From assembly GCA_013214885.1 (NCBI GenBank), contig JABSRS010000032.1, positions 1 through 16,458 of the forward strand: DNA of 16,458 bases. Direction: 5' to 3'. A model generated the notes under the pieces. The model was not told where the DNA came from and made no database searches. It worked only from the letters and a program-made list of their open reading frames with translations. The position numbers and the translations under genes were made by a program. This document shows, piece by piece, positions 1 through 6,442 of the stretch (positions are counted from its first letter, which is position 1; each line of letters starts with the position of its first letter). Source of the stretch: Gammaproteobacteria bacterium (lineage in GTDB: Bacteria > Pseudomonadota > Gammaproteobacteria > Enterobacterales > Psychrobiaceae).

Positions 1-1162
1 CACCAGCAAGAATAGACGGAATAAACATATCAGCAAAACCTACCACAATGGTTTTTGAAGCAGCGACGGCCTCTGGTACTTGCAGAATTTCCAATAGCGG
101 TATAAATGGCATGCCTAAATAATTAAACACGGGGGTGTATTCGGCAATAATTAATGCCACCGTGCCGATACCCATTACCACGGGAATAACACCAAATACC
201 ATATCAACAACATTTTTAACGCCGTCAACTAATGTCGCTTTACCACCTTGGGCGTGTTGCGCTTTATCGAGTGCTTGATGAAAGCTCCAGGTGAAGACAT
301 TATGTTGGCTTGGAATAACTTCAGCGTCTACATGACGCTCGGTGTCATCAATGTAACGATCTTTTTTCCACGATAGTGGTGGCAGTTTTGGCACAATGAT
401 CGCAGCAACAATACCTGCAAAACACACGGTTAAGTAAAACGGAATAAACATGTGTTCCAGTTTAACTTGGGTAATAACCACTAGCGAGAAGGTAATTGAT
501 ACCGCCGAGAACGTGGTACCAACAACGGCAGCTTCACGTTGAGTATAAACACGCCCTTCGTATTGCTTGCTGGTCATTAGGATGGCCACGCTGCCGTCAC
601 CCAACCAAGATGCCATACAATCAACGGCACTGCGGCCTGGCAAGTTAAAAACAGGGCGCATAATACGGGTTAATAGGGTGCCAATGAATTCTAACAAACC
701 GAAATTCATTAATAATGGCATCAGCATCCCAGCAAAAATAAACACGCTAAATATTGATGGCAATAAATCATTAAGGATTAAGCCGCCAGTGTTACCCGAG
801 ACAATCATTTCAGGGCCAACACCAAAGAACGTTAGTCCGACAAAAGCAGCTCCTAACAACCGCACTACCAGCCACACAGGGGTAACGCTAAACAGTCCAT
901 TAAAGAAGCTATGCTGAGTCACTAGCTTAGGCTTGAAAACTGTTGTAATTAGAGAGAGCAAGCCTGTGAACAAAATGATTGCGGTTATGATCCCTCCAAT
1001 ACTATCGGCGAGGGCGTTTTGCAGGGCTTTTGACGCAACTGCAATCGGTATTGTTAACGAGCCTTCAAAACTAAATGGCGTCATAAATAGGAACAAACCT
1101 ATTAAAGACGGAATAATAAATGTCAGAATGGTTTTGGTATTATAATTATTTTTTTCAGTCAC
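1..1162 (-). CDS. YjiH-family multi-helix membrane protein (3' end cut by window edge)
   Basis: An open frame runs leftward from a GTG at 1162 to the window edge with no stop, giving about 387 residues (VTEKNNYNTKTILTF...). An AGGA Shine-Dalgarno lies 9 nt before the GTG. No ATG gives a comparable start. The protein is very hydrophobic: several membrane helices (for example about residues 14-30, 58-75, 92-112 and 138-158) are separated by a charged cytoplasmic stretch (about 260-310) rich in W, K, D and H. The segment around residues 170-200 (LPGRSAVDCMASWLGDGS) resembles the nucleoside-recognition 'Gate' domain found in YjiH proteins and spore-maturation SpmA/B-like proteins. By family resemblance it is probably an inner-membrane transporter or permease; the substrate is unknown. 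It appears monocistronic within the window. Confidence 0.8.
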   Translation of the reverse strand, partial: MTEKNNYNTKTILTFIIPSLIGLFLFMTPFSFEGSLTIPIAVASKALQNALADSIGGIITAIILFTGLLSLITTVFKPKLVTQHSFFNGLFSVTPVWLVVRLLGAAFVGLTFFGVGPEMIVSGNTGGLILNDLLPSIFSVFIFAGMLMPLLMNFGLLEFIGTLLTRIMRPVFNLPGRSAVDCMASWLGDGSVAILMTSKQYEGRVYTQREAAVVGTTFSAVSITFSLVVITQVKLEHMFIPFYLTVCFAGIVAAIIVPKLPPLSWKKDRYIDDTERHVDAEVIPSQHNVFTWSFHQALDKAQHAQGGKATLVDGVKNVVDMVFGVIPVVMGIGTVALIIAEYTPVFNYLGMPFIPLLEILQVPEAVAASKTIVVGFADMFIPSILAG

Positions 1163-1368
1163 TACTTTATATCCTAGATTAGCGCGCTCTTAATGCTTTC
1201 AAATGCACAGCGGTCAAGGGTATGGAACCACTGTCTGTCGATAAGAATTGCAGATTGCAAGGTTACCTGCTTAACACTGGGATGTAAAATAATTATCAAT
1301 GACCAAACCGAAACCAACCTTAACCACCTGTAATAAAACATGATATTAATTTAACAATGATAACAAGA

Positions 1369-1393
1369 CCAGCCAACATCGGTGGTCGGCTGG
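1369..1393 (-). terminator. Possible terminator of the small exported-protein gene
   Basis: CCAGCC (1369-1374) pairs with GGCTGG (1388-1393), and two further inner pairs follow a mismatch. On the minus strand the hairpin is followed by a moderately T-rich run (TCTTGTTATCATTG). It lies 15 bp past the stop codon at 1408. The tail is imperfect, so this is a tentative call. Confidence 0.45.
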
Positions 1394-1407
1394 ATTAATC
1401 TGCCTAC

Positions 1408-1671
1408 CTATTGCTCAGCATTGATACTAGTTACCAGCGCTGGTTGTCCAATACCCATTGAATCACCTAAAACTATATCAGTAATGTCCACTCGTCCCTG
1501 GTAGTAGTGGCTCAGTAACTTATGAGTTTTATGTGCCTTATACTGATAGGAAAACGCCGTAATATTAATGTCATTACACCTAATTTTATTGGCAACAAAC
1601 TGGTAGTCAGCCCCAGCAACAGGTAATGCCAACGATAAAGTACACAGTCCGCTTATAATTAATGTTTTCAT
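1408..1671 (-). CDS. Small exported protein of unknown function (87 aa)
   Basis: The 87-residue product begins with a typical Sec signal peptide: MKTL, then a hydrophobic core to about residue 18, with likely cleavage after VAGA (about residue 20). The mature part is about 65 residues with several aromatic and histidine residues (FSYQYKAHKTHKLLSHYYQG) and one cysteine (residue 32). That leaves no disulfide pair once the signal-peptide cysteine is removed. A strong GAGGG ribosome binding site lies 7 nt before the ATG, which supports translation. I recognise no family. It is divergent from the broken CadC-like regulator gene at 1821, so it may once have been a target of that regulator; this is only inference from position. 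Confidence 0.6.
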   Translation of the reverse strand: MKTLIISGLCTLSLALPVAGADYQFVANKIRCNDINITAFSYQYKAHKTHKLLSHYYQGRVDITDIVLGDSMGIGQPALVTSINAEQ

Positions 1672-1699
1672 GATAAATCCCTCTTTCGGCTAATAAGTA

Positions 1700-1713
1700 G
1701 TTACCTCGGTAAC
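1700..1713. promoter_or_regulatory. 14-bp palindrome GTTACCTCGGTAAC, possible operator
   Basis: This is a perfect inverted repeat (GTTACC, 2-bp centre, GGTAAC) 29 bp upstream of the start codon of the small exported protein, in the divergent intergenic region shared with the CadC-like regulator pseudogene. Its position near a promoter makes an operator plausible. No matching known consensus is recognised. Confidence 0.3.
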
Positions 1714-1820
1714 CATCTCAGTATCCACCTGATGAATTTTACAACCTGAAGATTAGCTAATATTAATAATGCTTTGCTATTGAATGGGGTGAAGAAGTTA
1801 ACTTCAACTAAGGAGCCCAA

Positions 1821-2931
1821 ATGATTATCAATTAGGCAATATTGAAATTGACGAGGACAATTTCAAACTCTTCGACAATGGTCAACTGATCGCTGTTGAA
1901 CCGCAAGTATTTGACTTGATTATTTACCTGATTAAACACCGTGACCGCCTGATCAGTCGCCAAGAACTATTTGAACAATTATGGACAGGCCGTGAAGTTT
2001 CAAATACCTCATTAAGCAATAATAAACCCGACGATGCCACCGCCAATCTTGGCTTTGCGATTGCCGATCAGGTTATAGGTAATCTATTGTACCTTAAAGA
2101 AATAACCGTTAGACCTTCTGGATCGATTCGCCAACACGAAAAAAGCACAACCTCACCCATCGCTATCGCCAAGGAGTTACGCGCTGACTATTTGTTAATG
2201 GGTAATTACTTACTTGAAGCCAATGTTGTCCGACTAAACGTCGAGCTGATCAATGTTACTACCAATGAAATCGTATGGCACCAACCAATAACCGTCGACT
2301 ATAACAATACGTTCGAATTGCAAGATATTGTGGCACAAGAAGTTGCAATCGGCTTAAACACAACATTTACCGCGCAAGAAATCGCTACCATCGAGCGCGA
2401 TATTCCCAACGATCCATTAGCTTACGAATATTATTTACGCAGCCTTGCCTACCCTTTAACGCTAAAGGGGCATGAGTTAGCAGTAGCGATGCTGCAACAG
2501 TCGCTAGCTTTGGATGATAGTTGTGCACCAGCCTACGCCGAAATCGGCAACCGACTACTTTACTTAACTTATTACGGGCTAGGTAAGCCAGAACAAATGA
2601 AATTAGCCGAACAAAACTTATTAACGGCGTTAGCACTCAATGATCGCCAAATGTCCGCATTATCATCTCTCGCTTTACTATATACCGAGGGTGGTCAATC
2701 CGTTAAAGCGATGGAGCTAGCCGTTCGTATCGATCCCAGTGATCGCCATTTCCGCTCCCTAGGTTCTACTTACTATAATGCTGGTTATTATAAAAAAGCA
2801 CTGGTGGCATTTGAAATTGATCAAGGCAGTGTTTTTTGGGATTTAGTCGCTACCACTCAAAAAGCGATCATTGAACAGCAATTCGACGTTGGTTTACAAG
2901 CGTTACGAGAATTAGAGCGGTCAAATATTAA
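1821..2931 (+). pseudogene. CadC-like regulator (wHTH, FlgO/TolB-like, TPR), 5' part of broken gene
   Basis: This is the front part of a gene that resumes at 5257. A strong ribosome binding site (AAGGAG, 1810-1815) precedes ATG 1821, but that frame stops at TAG 1833. The coding frame (YQLGNIEIDEDNF..., from 1826) has no usual start codon; one missing base between 1823 and 1826 explains both. The frame then encodes the first half of an OmpR/PhoB-type winged helix (VEPQVFDLIIYLIKHRDRLISRQELFEQLW, then TSLSNN). It jumps directly to a FlgO/TolB-like domain (ANLGFAIADQVIGNLLYL... to about 2390) and then TPR units with PLAYEYYLRSLAYPL. Compared with what I recall of this family, the recognition-wing end, linker and membrane helix are missing, and TPR sequence seems lost after about residue 265 of the open frame. 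In-frame internal deletions are therefore likely. The frame enters an IS1595 element at 2932 and stops at 2974. It was presumably a membrane-linked transcription activator and is now almost certainly non-functional. Confidence 0.85.
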
Positions 2932-3905
2932 CATGCCTATGCATTTAACTCAGGTCGAATTTACAGGCGCATGAACTATTGCTAAATTTAACAACCGATT
3001 AGGTATTTGCTTTTCCATTAATCGACGATTGAATCGATAGCAGAACTCATCTAAGTATTCTTGCAAGTATTTCCCCGACACACCATGAAATGTACCCAAC
3101 AAAAATGTTTTTAGATTCCCAATGGCTATATGCACCCATGGCAGCCATTCATCCACTAAACTACTTGGTGTTACCCTTGCTTCATAGTTTTGCGTTTGAT
3201 CAATAATATTCAGTGCAGGTAATGCATCTGAGTGAACTTCTTGACCCGACTTTAAGTGTTTTTTGACAAATTTATCCACACTAATATGACAAATACTATC
3301 GACCGCTTCCATCGCAATAAAGCCAGCTTTTTTATCTCGGCTTTCACAGGCAATGAGTACATTCGTTTTTCCCGCAGCGCCACGACCTCTTTTACCTTTT
3401 TGCTTTCCGCCAATCAGAGCATCATCAAGTTCAATAGTGCCACTAAGTTGATACAAACTATCTCTGTGACCCATAGCCGTTCTCAATTTTTTTAAAATTA
3501 ACCTAGCAGTGCGCCAGTTAACTTCAATAAGCTTACTTAGCCGAAGTGCTGAGATACTTCCCTTATCTGAGCCCAGAAAATAAATAGCCCAAAACCATTG
3601 AATTAAAGTCAGTCGACTACCATGAAAAAGTGTCCCTGACGTGACTGATGTTTGCTTTTTGCATTGCGAACATTCGCGTAAATGACGGCTTCTAATTTCG
3701 TAACTATGATCATTGCCACAACCAGGGCAAATAAAGCCGTTTGGCCATTTCATTTTCTCTAAATACTTCAAGCAATCATCTTCGGTGCTAAACTGTTGCT
3801 GCCAAACTAAAAAGCTTGCTTCTGGCATGTTCATAACGATATCCACCCATACAATGCATTTATGTATACAGTTTAGACCATCCCTGAGTTAGCTGCACAG
3901 GCATG
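2932..3905 (-). mobile_element. IS1595-family insertion sequence, 974 bp, complete
   Basis: The ends are 23-bp inverted repeats with 3 mismatches. The left end reads CATGCCTATGCA from 2932; the reverse complement of the right end reads CATGCCTGTGCA from 3905. Both continue to TAACTCAGG. The element is flanked by a perfect 8-bp direct repeat, AATATTAA, at 2924-2931 and 3906-3913. An 8-bp, AT-rich target duplication is characteristic of IS1595-family elements. It carries one transposase gene on the minus strand. It interrupts the CadC-like regulator gene. Confidence 0.93.
2950..3834 (-). CDS. IS1595-family transposase (zinc ribbon plus DDE domain)
   Basis: This catalyses transposition of the surrounding element. 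The 294-residue product has an N-terminal zinc ribbon, with CPGC at residues 36-39 and CSQC at 55-58. The ISXO2/IS1595-type catalytic domain follows: ELDDALIGG (Asp 137/138), HSD (Asp 203) and a third acidic-position equivalent at Asn 240 in HIAIGNLKTFLLGTFHG, consistent with the DDN/DDE variants known in this family. The length is normal for the family. I chose ATG 3834 because GGTGGA lies 7 nt upstream; an in-frame GTG at 3846 would add four residues. The last codons and the stop (2950-2952) lie inside the left terminal repeat. The frame is intact, so the transposase may be active. Confidence 0.9.
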   Translation of the reverse strand: MNMPEASFLVWQQQFSTEDDCLKYLEKMKWPNGFICPGCGNDHSYEIRSRHLRECSQCKKQTSVTSGTLFHGSRLTLIQWFWAIYFLGSDKGSISALRLSKLIEVNWRTARLILKKLRTAMGHRDSLYQLSGTIELDDALIGGKQKGKRGRGAAGKTNVLIACESRDKKAGFIAMEAVDSICHISVDKFVKKHLKSGQEVHSDALPALNIIDQTQNYEARVTPSSLVDEWLPWVHIAIGNLKTFLLGTFHGVSGKYLQEYLDEFCYRFNRRLMEKQIPNRLLNLAIVHAPVNST

Positions 3906-3924
3906 AATATTAATGACTCAGAGC
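3906..3924 (+). pseudogene. 19-bp remnant of the CadC-like gene between two insertion sequences
   Basis: This stretch holds the right-hand target duplication of the IS1595 element (AATATTAA, 3906-3913), 2 bp (TG), then the left-hand target duplication of the IS10-like element (ACTCAGAGC, 3916-3924). It encodes residues NDSEP of the broken regulator, keeping the frame between the 5' part (ending SNI) and the 3' part (SEPIYYW). The two elements therefore entered at sites only 2 bp apart. Because the two duplications do not overlap, the order of insertion cannot be read from them. Confidence 0.85.
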
Positions 3925-3943
3925 CTGACCGATCCCCACGAAT

Positions 3944-5137
3944 TTAGTAACATGCTTGCGGCTCCAAAATTAATGCTGTTAGCTGCTCAACAGCATCTCG
4001 CCATTGAGCCGCTAACAGCCTTAGCTTCTTATCTTTATAAGCTCTCAGACCTATAAACTGGTTCGATAATACGTTGGTATGTTTTATTGAATTCGCCTGA
4101 TATCTTCGATGTGTTCCAGCTGATTTTACTGCCAGCCCAAGCAAAAATAGTAGGTACTGCGCGACTAGTGCAATAAGAAGTAATACCCTTAGTCTTGAAG
4201 GCGTTCTGGATCCGCAAGCGTTCATATTTAATCCAGATTTTAGATCTCTAAAGCTCTCTTCAATTTGCATTCTTGTGGCATATATCTTTACTACTCGCTT
4301 AGATAAATTACCCTTTGCATTTAAGGATGTGGCTAATAACCAAGGCTCTGCTTCTCTTGCTGCGCAAGCTCTTGACAGTTTGCTTTTCCTAGCGCGATCT
4401 CCCACTGCCGTTTTATCTTTACGTCCTTTAGCTTTGCGCCATATGACTATCATTGTCGACTCAAAAGATTTCTTTTGACCTTGTAAATACGTGCCTAAAT
4501 TTTTAGGTCTTAAAGATGCTAATTGATAAAGCTCCTTTACTGGGAACCATGATTTCCCTCGTTTTTTCTTACAGAAGGTTCTATTTCTCACTCGACCAAC
4601 GAAGTCCCAACCAAGTGATCCAATAAGTTGAAACCAAGGGATCCGAAAACCAGCATCGGTAACGATAATTGGTTTGCAATCATCAGGCAGCATAGCTTTT
4701 AACTTCGTCATAAAAGCATGGTGAACCTTAGGTTTTTCCTTATGGTGTAAATCGTGAATTTCTTCATATAAAGTCAATGACCGACCTTGTGATGCCAGTG
4801 ATGCTCGAATAAGAAAATGTTGCTTACGTTTATCCATATCTGACCAATCGACATGGATAATCGGTTGCTTACATTGAGCGACGAGTTGGGCACACATACT
4901 GGCATAAATATTGGGAACTTCACGTTGTAAATGTGCATTACTGCATAATCTATCGACCCGTTTAATTCGGTGTTTTTCAAAAGCAACATTGCTAATGTTG
5001 CGACCAATTCCAGTCACTGAAAGTGAAGCGCCATTGATACAACTTTCAATGGCGGCAAATAAACTTTCTCTTCGAGTTTTATGCATTGCAGGGGTGACAA
5101 CAGACAGATAATTTGATAAAACTTGCTTCGCATTCAT
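3944..5137 (-). CDS. IS10-like transposase (IS4 family), 397 aa
   Basis: This cut-and-paste DDE transposase acts on its own element. The catalytic residues are visible: Asp 97 (HVDWSD), Asp 161 (IVTDAGF) and Glu 293, within the IS4 signature Y-(2)-R-(3)-E-(6)-K at Tyr 286, Arg 289, Glu 293 and Lys 300 (IYATRMQIEESFRDLK). These positions nearly coincide with those of the Tn10/IS10 enzyme, and the length (397 against about 402 residues) fits. The frame is intact and its stop codon lies 2 bp inside the left terminal repeat, so the enzyme may be functional. The start ATG 5137 has only a weak ribosome binding site, as expected for an element whose transposase is kept scarce. Confidence 0.93.
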   Translation of the reverse strand: MNAKQVLSNYLSVVTPAMHKTRRESLFAAIESCINGASLSVTGIGRNISNVAFEKHRIKRVDRLCSNAHLQREVPNIYASMCAQLVAQCKQPIIHVDWSDMDKRKQHFLIRASLASQGRSLTLYEEIHDLHHKEKPKVHHAFMTKLKAMLPDDCKPIIVTDAGFRIPWFQLIGSLGWDFVGRVRNRTFCKKKRGKSWFPVKELYQLASLRPKNLGTYLQGQKKSFESTMIVIWRKAKGRKDKTAVGDRARKSKLSRACAAREAEPWLLATSLNAKGNLSKRVVKIYATRMQIEESFRDLKSGLNMNACGSRTPSRLRVLLLIALVAQYLLFLLGLAVKSAGTHRRYQANSIKHTNVLSNQFIGLRAYKDKKLRLLAAQWRDAVEQLTALILEPQACY

Positions 5138-5160
5138 GGTGTTTTCTCGTGGTTATTTTT

Positions 5161-5187
5161 GTTTGGCGATAGATCTGATCACCAAAC
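5161..5187 (-). promoter_or_regulatory. Hairpin with two GATC (Dam) sites in the transposase leader
   Basis: GTTTGG (5161-5166) pairs with CCAAAC (5182-5187), with an inner GAT/ATC pairing. The interior contains two near-adjacent GATC sites (5172-5175 and 5177-5180), about 77-85 bp from the outer end of the element. In IS10 a Dam site at a similar distance overlaps the transposase promoter and limits transposition to just after replication. The same control here is an inference, since no clear -35/-10 pair is visible. Confidence 0.4.
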
Positions 5188-5256
5188 GCCATGAATGTTC
5201 CCTTCTTTTTCATTTATCCTATTGTTTATTTAAGTTATTTCGTGGGGATTGGTCAG

Positions 5257-5474
5257 ACTCAGAGCCGATCTATTATTGGGCTGCTAATTACGCCATGTTG
5301 GGAGATGTAAAAAGTAGTCTGCGATTATTAAAGCAAGCGGTTGATGGCGGATACTACAACTATCCATTTATGCTAACAGATCTATTTTTCGATCCCATTA
5401 GGGACGAACAGGGCTTCAAGGTAATTATCGAGCAGGCGAGAGTTAAGCATCTAGCTTTTAAAGCAAAGCTGTAG
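5257..5474 (+). pseudogene. CadC-like regulator, 3' part of broken gene (TPR C-terminus)
   Basis: This is the continuation of the gene fragment at 1821-2931. After removal of both insertion sequences and one copy of each target duplication, the frame reads ...RELERSNI-NDSEPIYYWAANYAMLGD..., with no frameshift at the joint. It encodes the last TPR-like helices and the conserved tail GGYYNYPFM...FFDPIRDEQGFKVIIEQARVKHLAF, ending at TAG 5472-5474. This tail is typical of the large CadC/TolB/TPR proteins of Alteromonadales. It has no start of its own and is not expected to be translated. The neighbour on the right is the terminator of the CsrB-like RNA, which is convergent. Confidence 0.85.
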
Positions 5475-5490
5475 TTCTGGTTTTAGTTTA

Positions 5491-5532
5491 ATCGAGAAAC
5501 AACTAGGGCGTAGCAAAGCTACGCCCTAGTTC
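5491..5532 (-). terminator. Perfect 14-bp hairpin, terminator of the CsrB-like RNA
   Basis: AACTAGGGCGTAGC (5502-5515) and its exact complement (5519-5532) enclose a 3-nt loop. On the minus strand it is followed by GTTTCTC, a short T-rich run, so it fits the end of the small RNA gene at 5708-5491. It also lies 27 bp past the stop of the regulator remnant and could act in both directions. Confidence 0.7.
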
Positions 5533-5708
5533 ATTGTCTTTCCTTGACCTTGGTAATTCCTTTTTCCCAGCATTAATCCTTTAATGCCGACGCCATCCTA
5601 GCGTATCCAATCCTTGGCCCTTTTTCCTGTGACGCCAGCTTGGCATCCATCTATATTCCGTTCCTTGATATTCGAATCACTTCCTGTGATTCTGCACTTC
5701 CTTATGTA
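5491..5708 (-). ncRNA. csrB: CsrB/RsmZ-type CsrA-sequestering small RNA (predicted)
   Basis: The minus strand carries 13 GGA motifs between 5700 and 5540, most in AGGA, AAGGA or CAGGA context. This is the signature of RNAs that titrate the translational regulator CsrA/RsmA. Several motifs sit in loops of small hairpins: GAATCAC-AGGAA-GTGATTC (5692-5674), CCAA-GGA-TTGG (near 5610) and GCATTAA-AGGA-TTAATGC (near 5580). Other motifs lie in single-stranded linkers. No protein frame crosses the region. The transcript would be about 215 nt, ending in the strong hairpin at 5532-5502. The start near 5708 is inferred from the first GGA motif (ATAAGGAAG) and an AT-rich TATTATTTATTAC just upstream; it is not precise. 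An UvrY/GacA-type box lies about 160 bp upstream. Function by family: it binds many CsrA dimers and so relieves repression of CsrA targets. Confidence 0.85.
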
Positions 5709-5863
5709 ATAAATAATAAGGGTTTATTGAGTATTTGGCTATATCATATAATTGTTATTTTTTAATTGAACTGGATTTAAAAAATTAATTTACAACAAAT
5801 TCATCGTGTTACTAAACAAACCGAATAATAACTAGTCAATAATAGCAAGTTGGCTTACGAGCA

Positions 5864-5881
5864 TGTGAGAGATCTCTTACA
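5864..5881 (-). promoter_or_regulatory. UvrY/GacA response-regulator box upstream of csrB-like RNA
   Basis: TGTGAGAGATCTCTTACA is an 18-bp near-perfect palindrome that fits the GacA/UvrY consensus TGTAAG-N6-CTTACA with one mismatch (on the minus strand TGTAAG-AGATCT-CTCACA). It lies about 155-175 bp upstream of the predicted RNA start, a distance like that in enterobacterial csrB promoters. The intervening 150 bp is strongly AT-rich, which suits a bent promoter that could bind IHF. This indicates control by a BarA/UvrY (GacS/GacA) two-component system. Confidence 0.8.
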
Positions 5882-5921
5882 AACACCCCCGCTAACTATC
5901 TCAATCTATATATCCAGTTAA

Positions 5922-6215
5922 TTCGAACCTGCTAAACTTAAAATAAAACATGCCACCCCTTGGTACCAACAGCGAGGTCGCTTTATTCGCCATATCACTA
6001 TTAGCTGGTCTAAACTATTACGGTATAGTTTGTTGTTCTTAGGGTTATCAACCCTAGTTACCATCGGTTTTCTAACTTGGTTTTCGGGTAACTTGGCGCA
6101 AGCCTTAGACTGGAACCTATTGGTAAAGGGAGTCGAGCTGCCGGTTATTCTAATCATTTACGTAAGCTTTCCGCTATTGATGATTAGATTTTTTATTGTT
6201 TGTATCGAATGCTAA
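5922..6215 (+). pseudogene. Orphan two-helix membrane protein remnant without a usual start
   Basis: A frame open from just after TAA 5919-5921 to TAA 6213-6215 reads FEPAKLKIKHATPWYQQRGR... for 97 residues. It looks protein-like: a basic aromatic N-terminal part, then two hydrophobic helices (about residues 36-58 and 74-95) and an end at CIEC. There is no ATG or GTG in frame before the first helix. The only candidate is TTG at 6030, without a ribosome binding site, which would discard the basic segment. The ATG at 5949 is in another frame and stops after 31 codons. It is probably the decayed remainder of a small membrane protein gene, broken at its 5' end; a rare start codon is the alternative. 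I recognise no family. It lies between the csrB regulatory region and sspB. Confidence 0.4.
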
Positions 6216-6389
6216 AGTTCGGACGAAAGCCTGACATTTCATTATGGTGCATTCAAACGTTGTTTAATCCTTTAAACTTTCTCATTTTCCAAGCTTGTTA
6301 AATCGATATGGGATGTTATTCCGTCGACGATGTATTATTGCGCTGGTGTTGTTAATTTTGCTTTAATTTAATGGTTTTTGCGATTTAAT

Positions 6390-6425
6390 AAAAAAGGGCT
6401 CTTGATGTGGTTCAAGAGCCCTTTT
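6390..6425 (-). terminator. Terminator of sspAB (bidirectional)
   Basis: GGGCTCTTGA (6396-6405) and TCAAGAGCCC (6412-6421) form a perfect 10-bp stem with a 6-nt loop. It is flanked by A6 on the left and T4 on the right, so the transcript has a U tail in either direction. It begins 18 bp past the sspB stop. The stretch 6216-6389 before it holds nothing else that I recognise. Confidence 0.85.
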
Positions 6426-6442
6426 GATAATCTCGTTACGCT

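Larger units (their letters stand above)
3925..5256 (-). mobile_element. IS10-like (IS4-family) insertion sequence, 1332 bp, complete
   Basis: The ends are 18-bp inverted repeats with one mismatch: CTGACCGATCCCCACGAA at 3925-3942, and CTGACCAATCCCCACGAA as the reverse complement of 5239-5256. They match the IS10 terminal pattern CTGAnnnATCCCC. A perfect 9-bp target duplication, ACTCAGAGC, is at 3916-3924 and 5257-5265; 9 bp is the IS10 value, and the site is symmetric (CTC A GAG). The length is close to that of IS10 (about 1.33 kb). As in IS10, the end near the transposase start lacks a GATC site while the far end contains one (3931-3934). The element disrupts the CadC-like regulator gene. 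Confidence 0.94.

Noticed and set aside
567..1145. Plus-strand open frames within 1-1162
   Set aside because: They are antisense to a continuous minus-strand membrane protein frame with a ribosome binding site; their sequences look like random translations.
2932..5256. The two insertion sequences as one composite transposon
   Set aside because: Each has its own terminal repeats and its own target duplication, the families differ, and only 19 bp of host gene lies between them.
5533..5700. Plus-strand repeat array or CRISPR-like structure built on TTCCT units
   Set aside because: The units are irregular, have no spacers of equal length, and are better explained as GGA-loop hairpins of a small RNA on the opposite strand.
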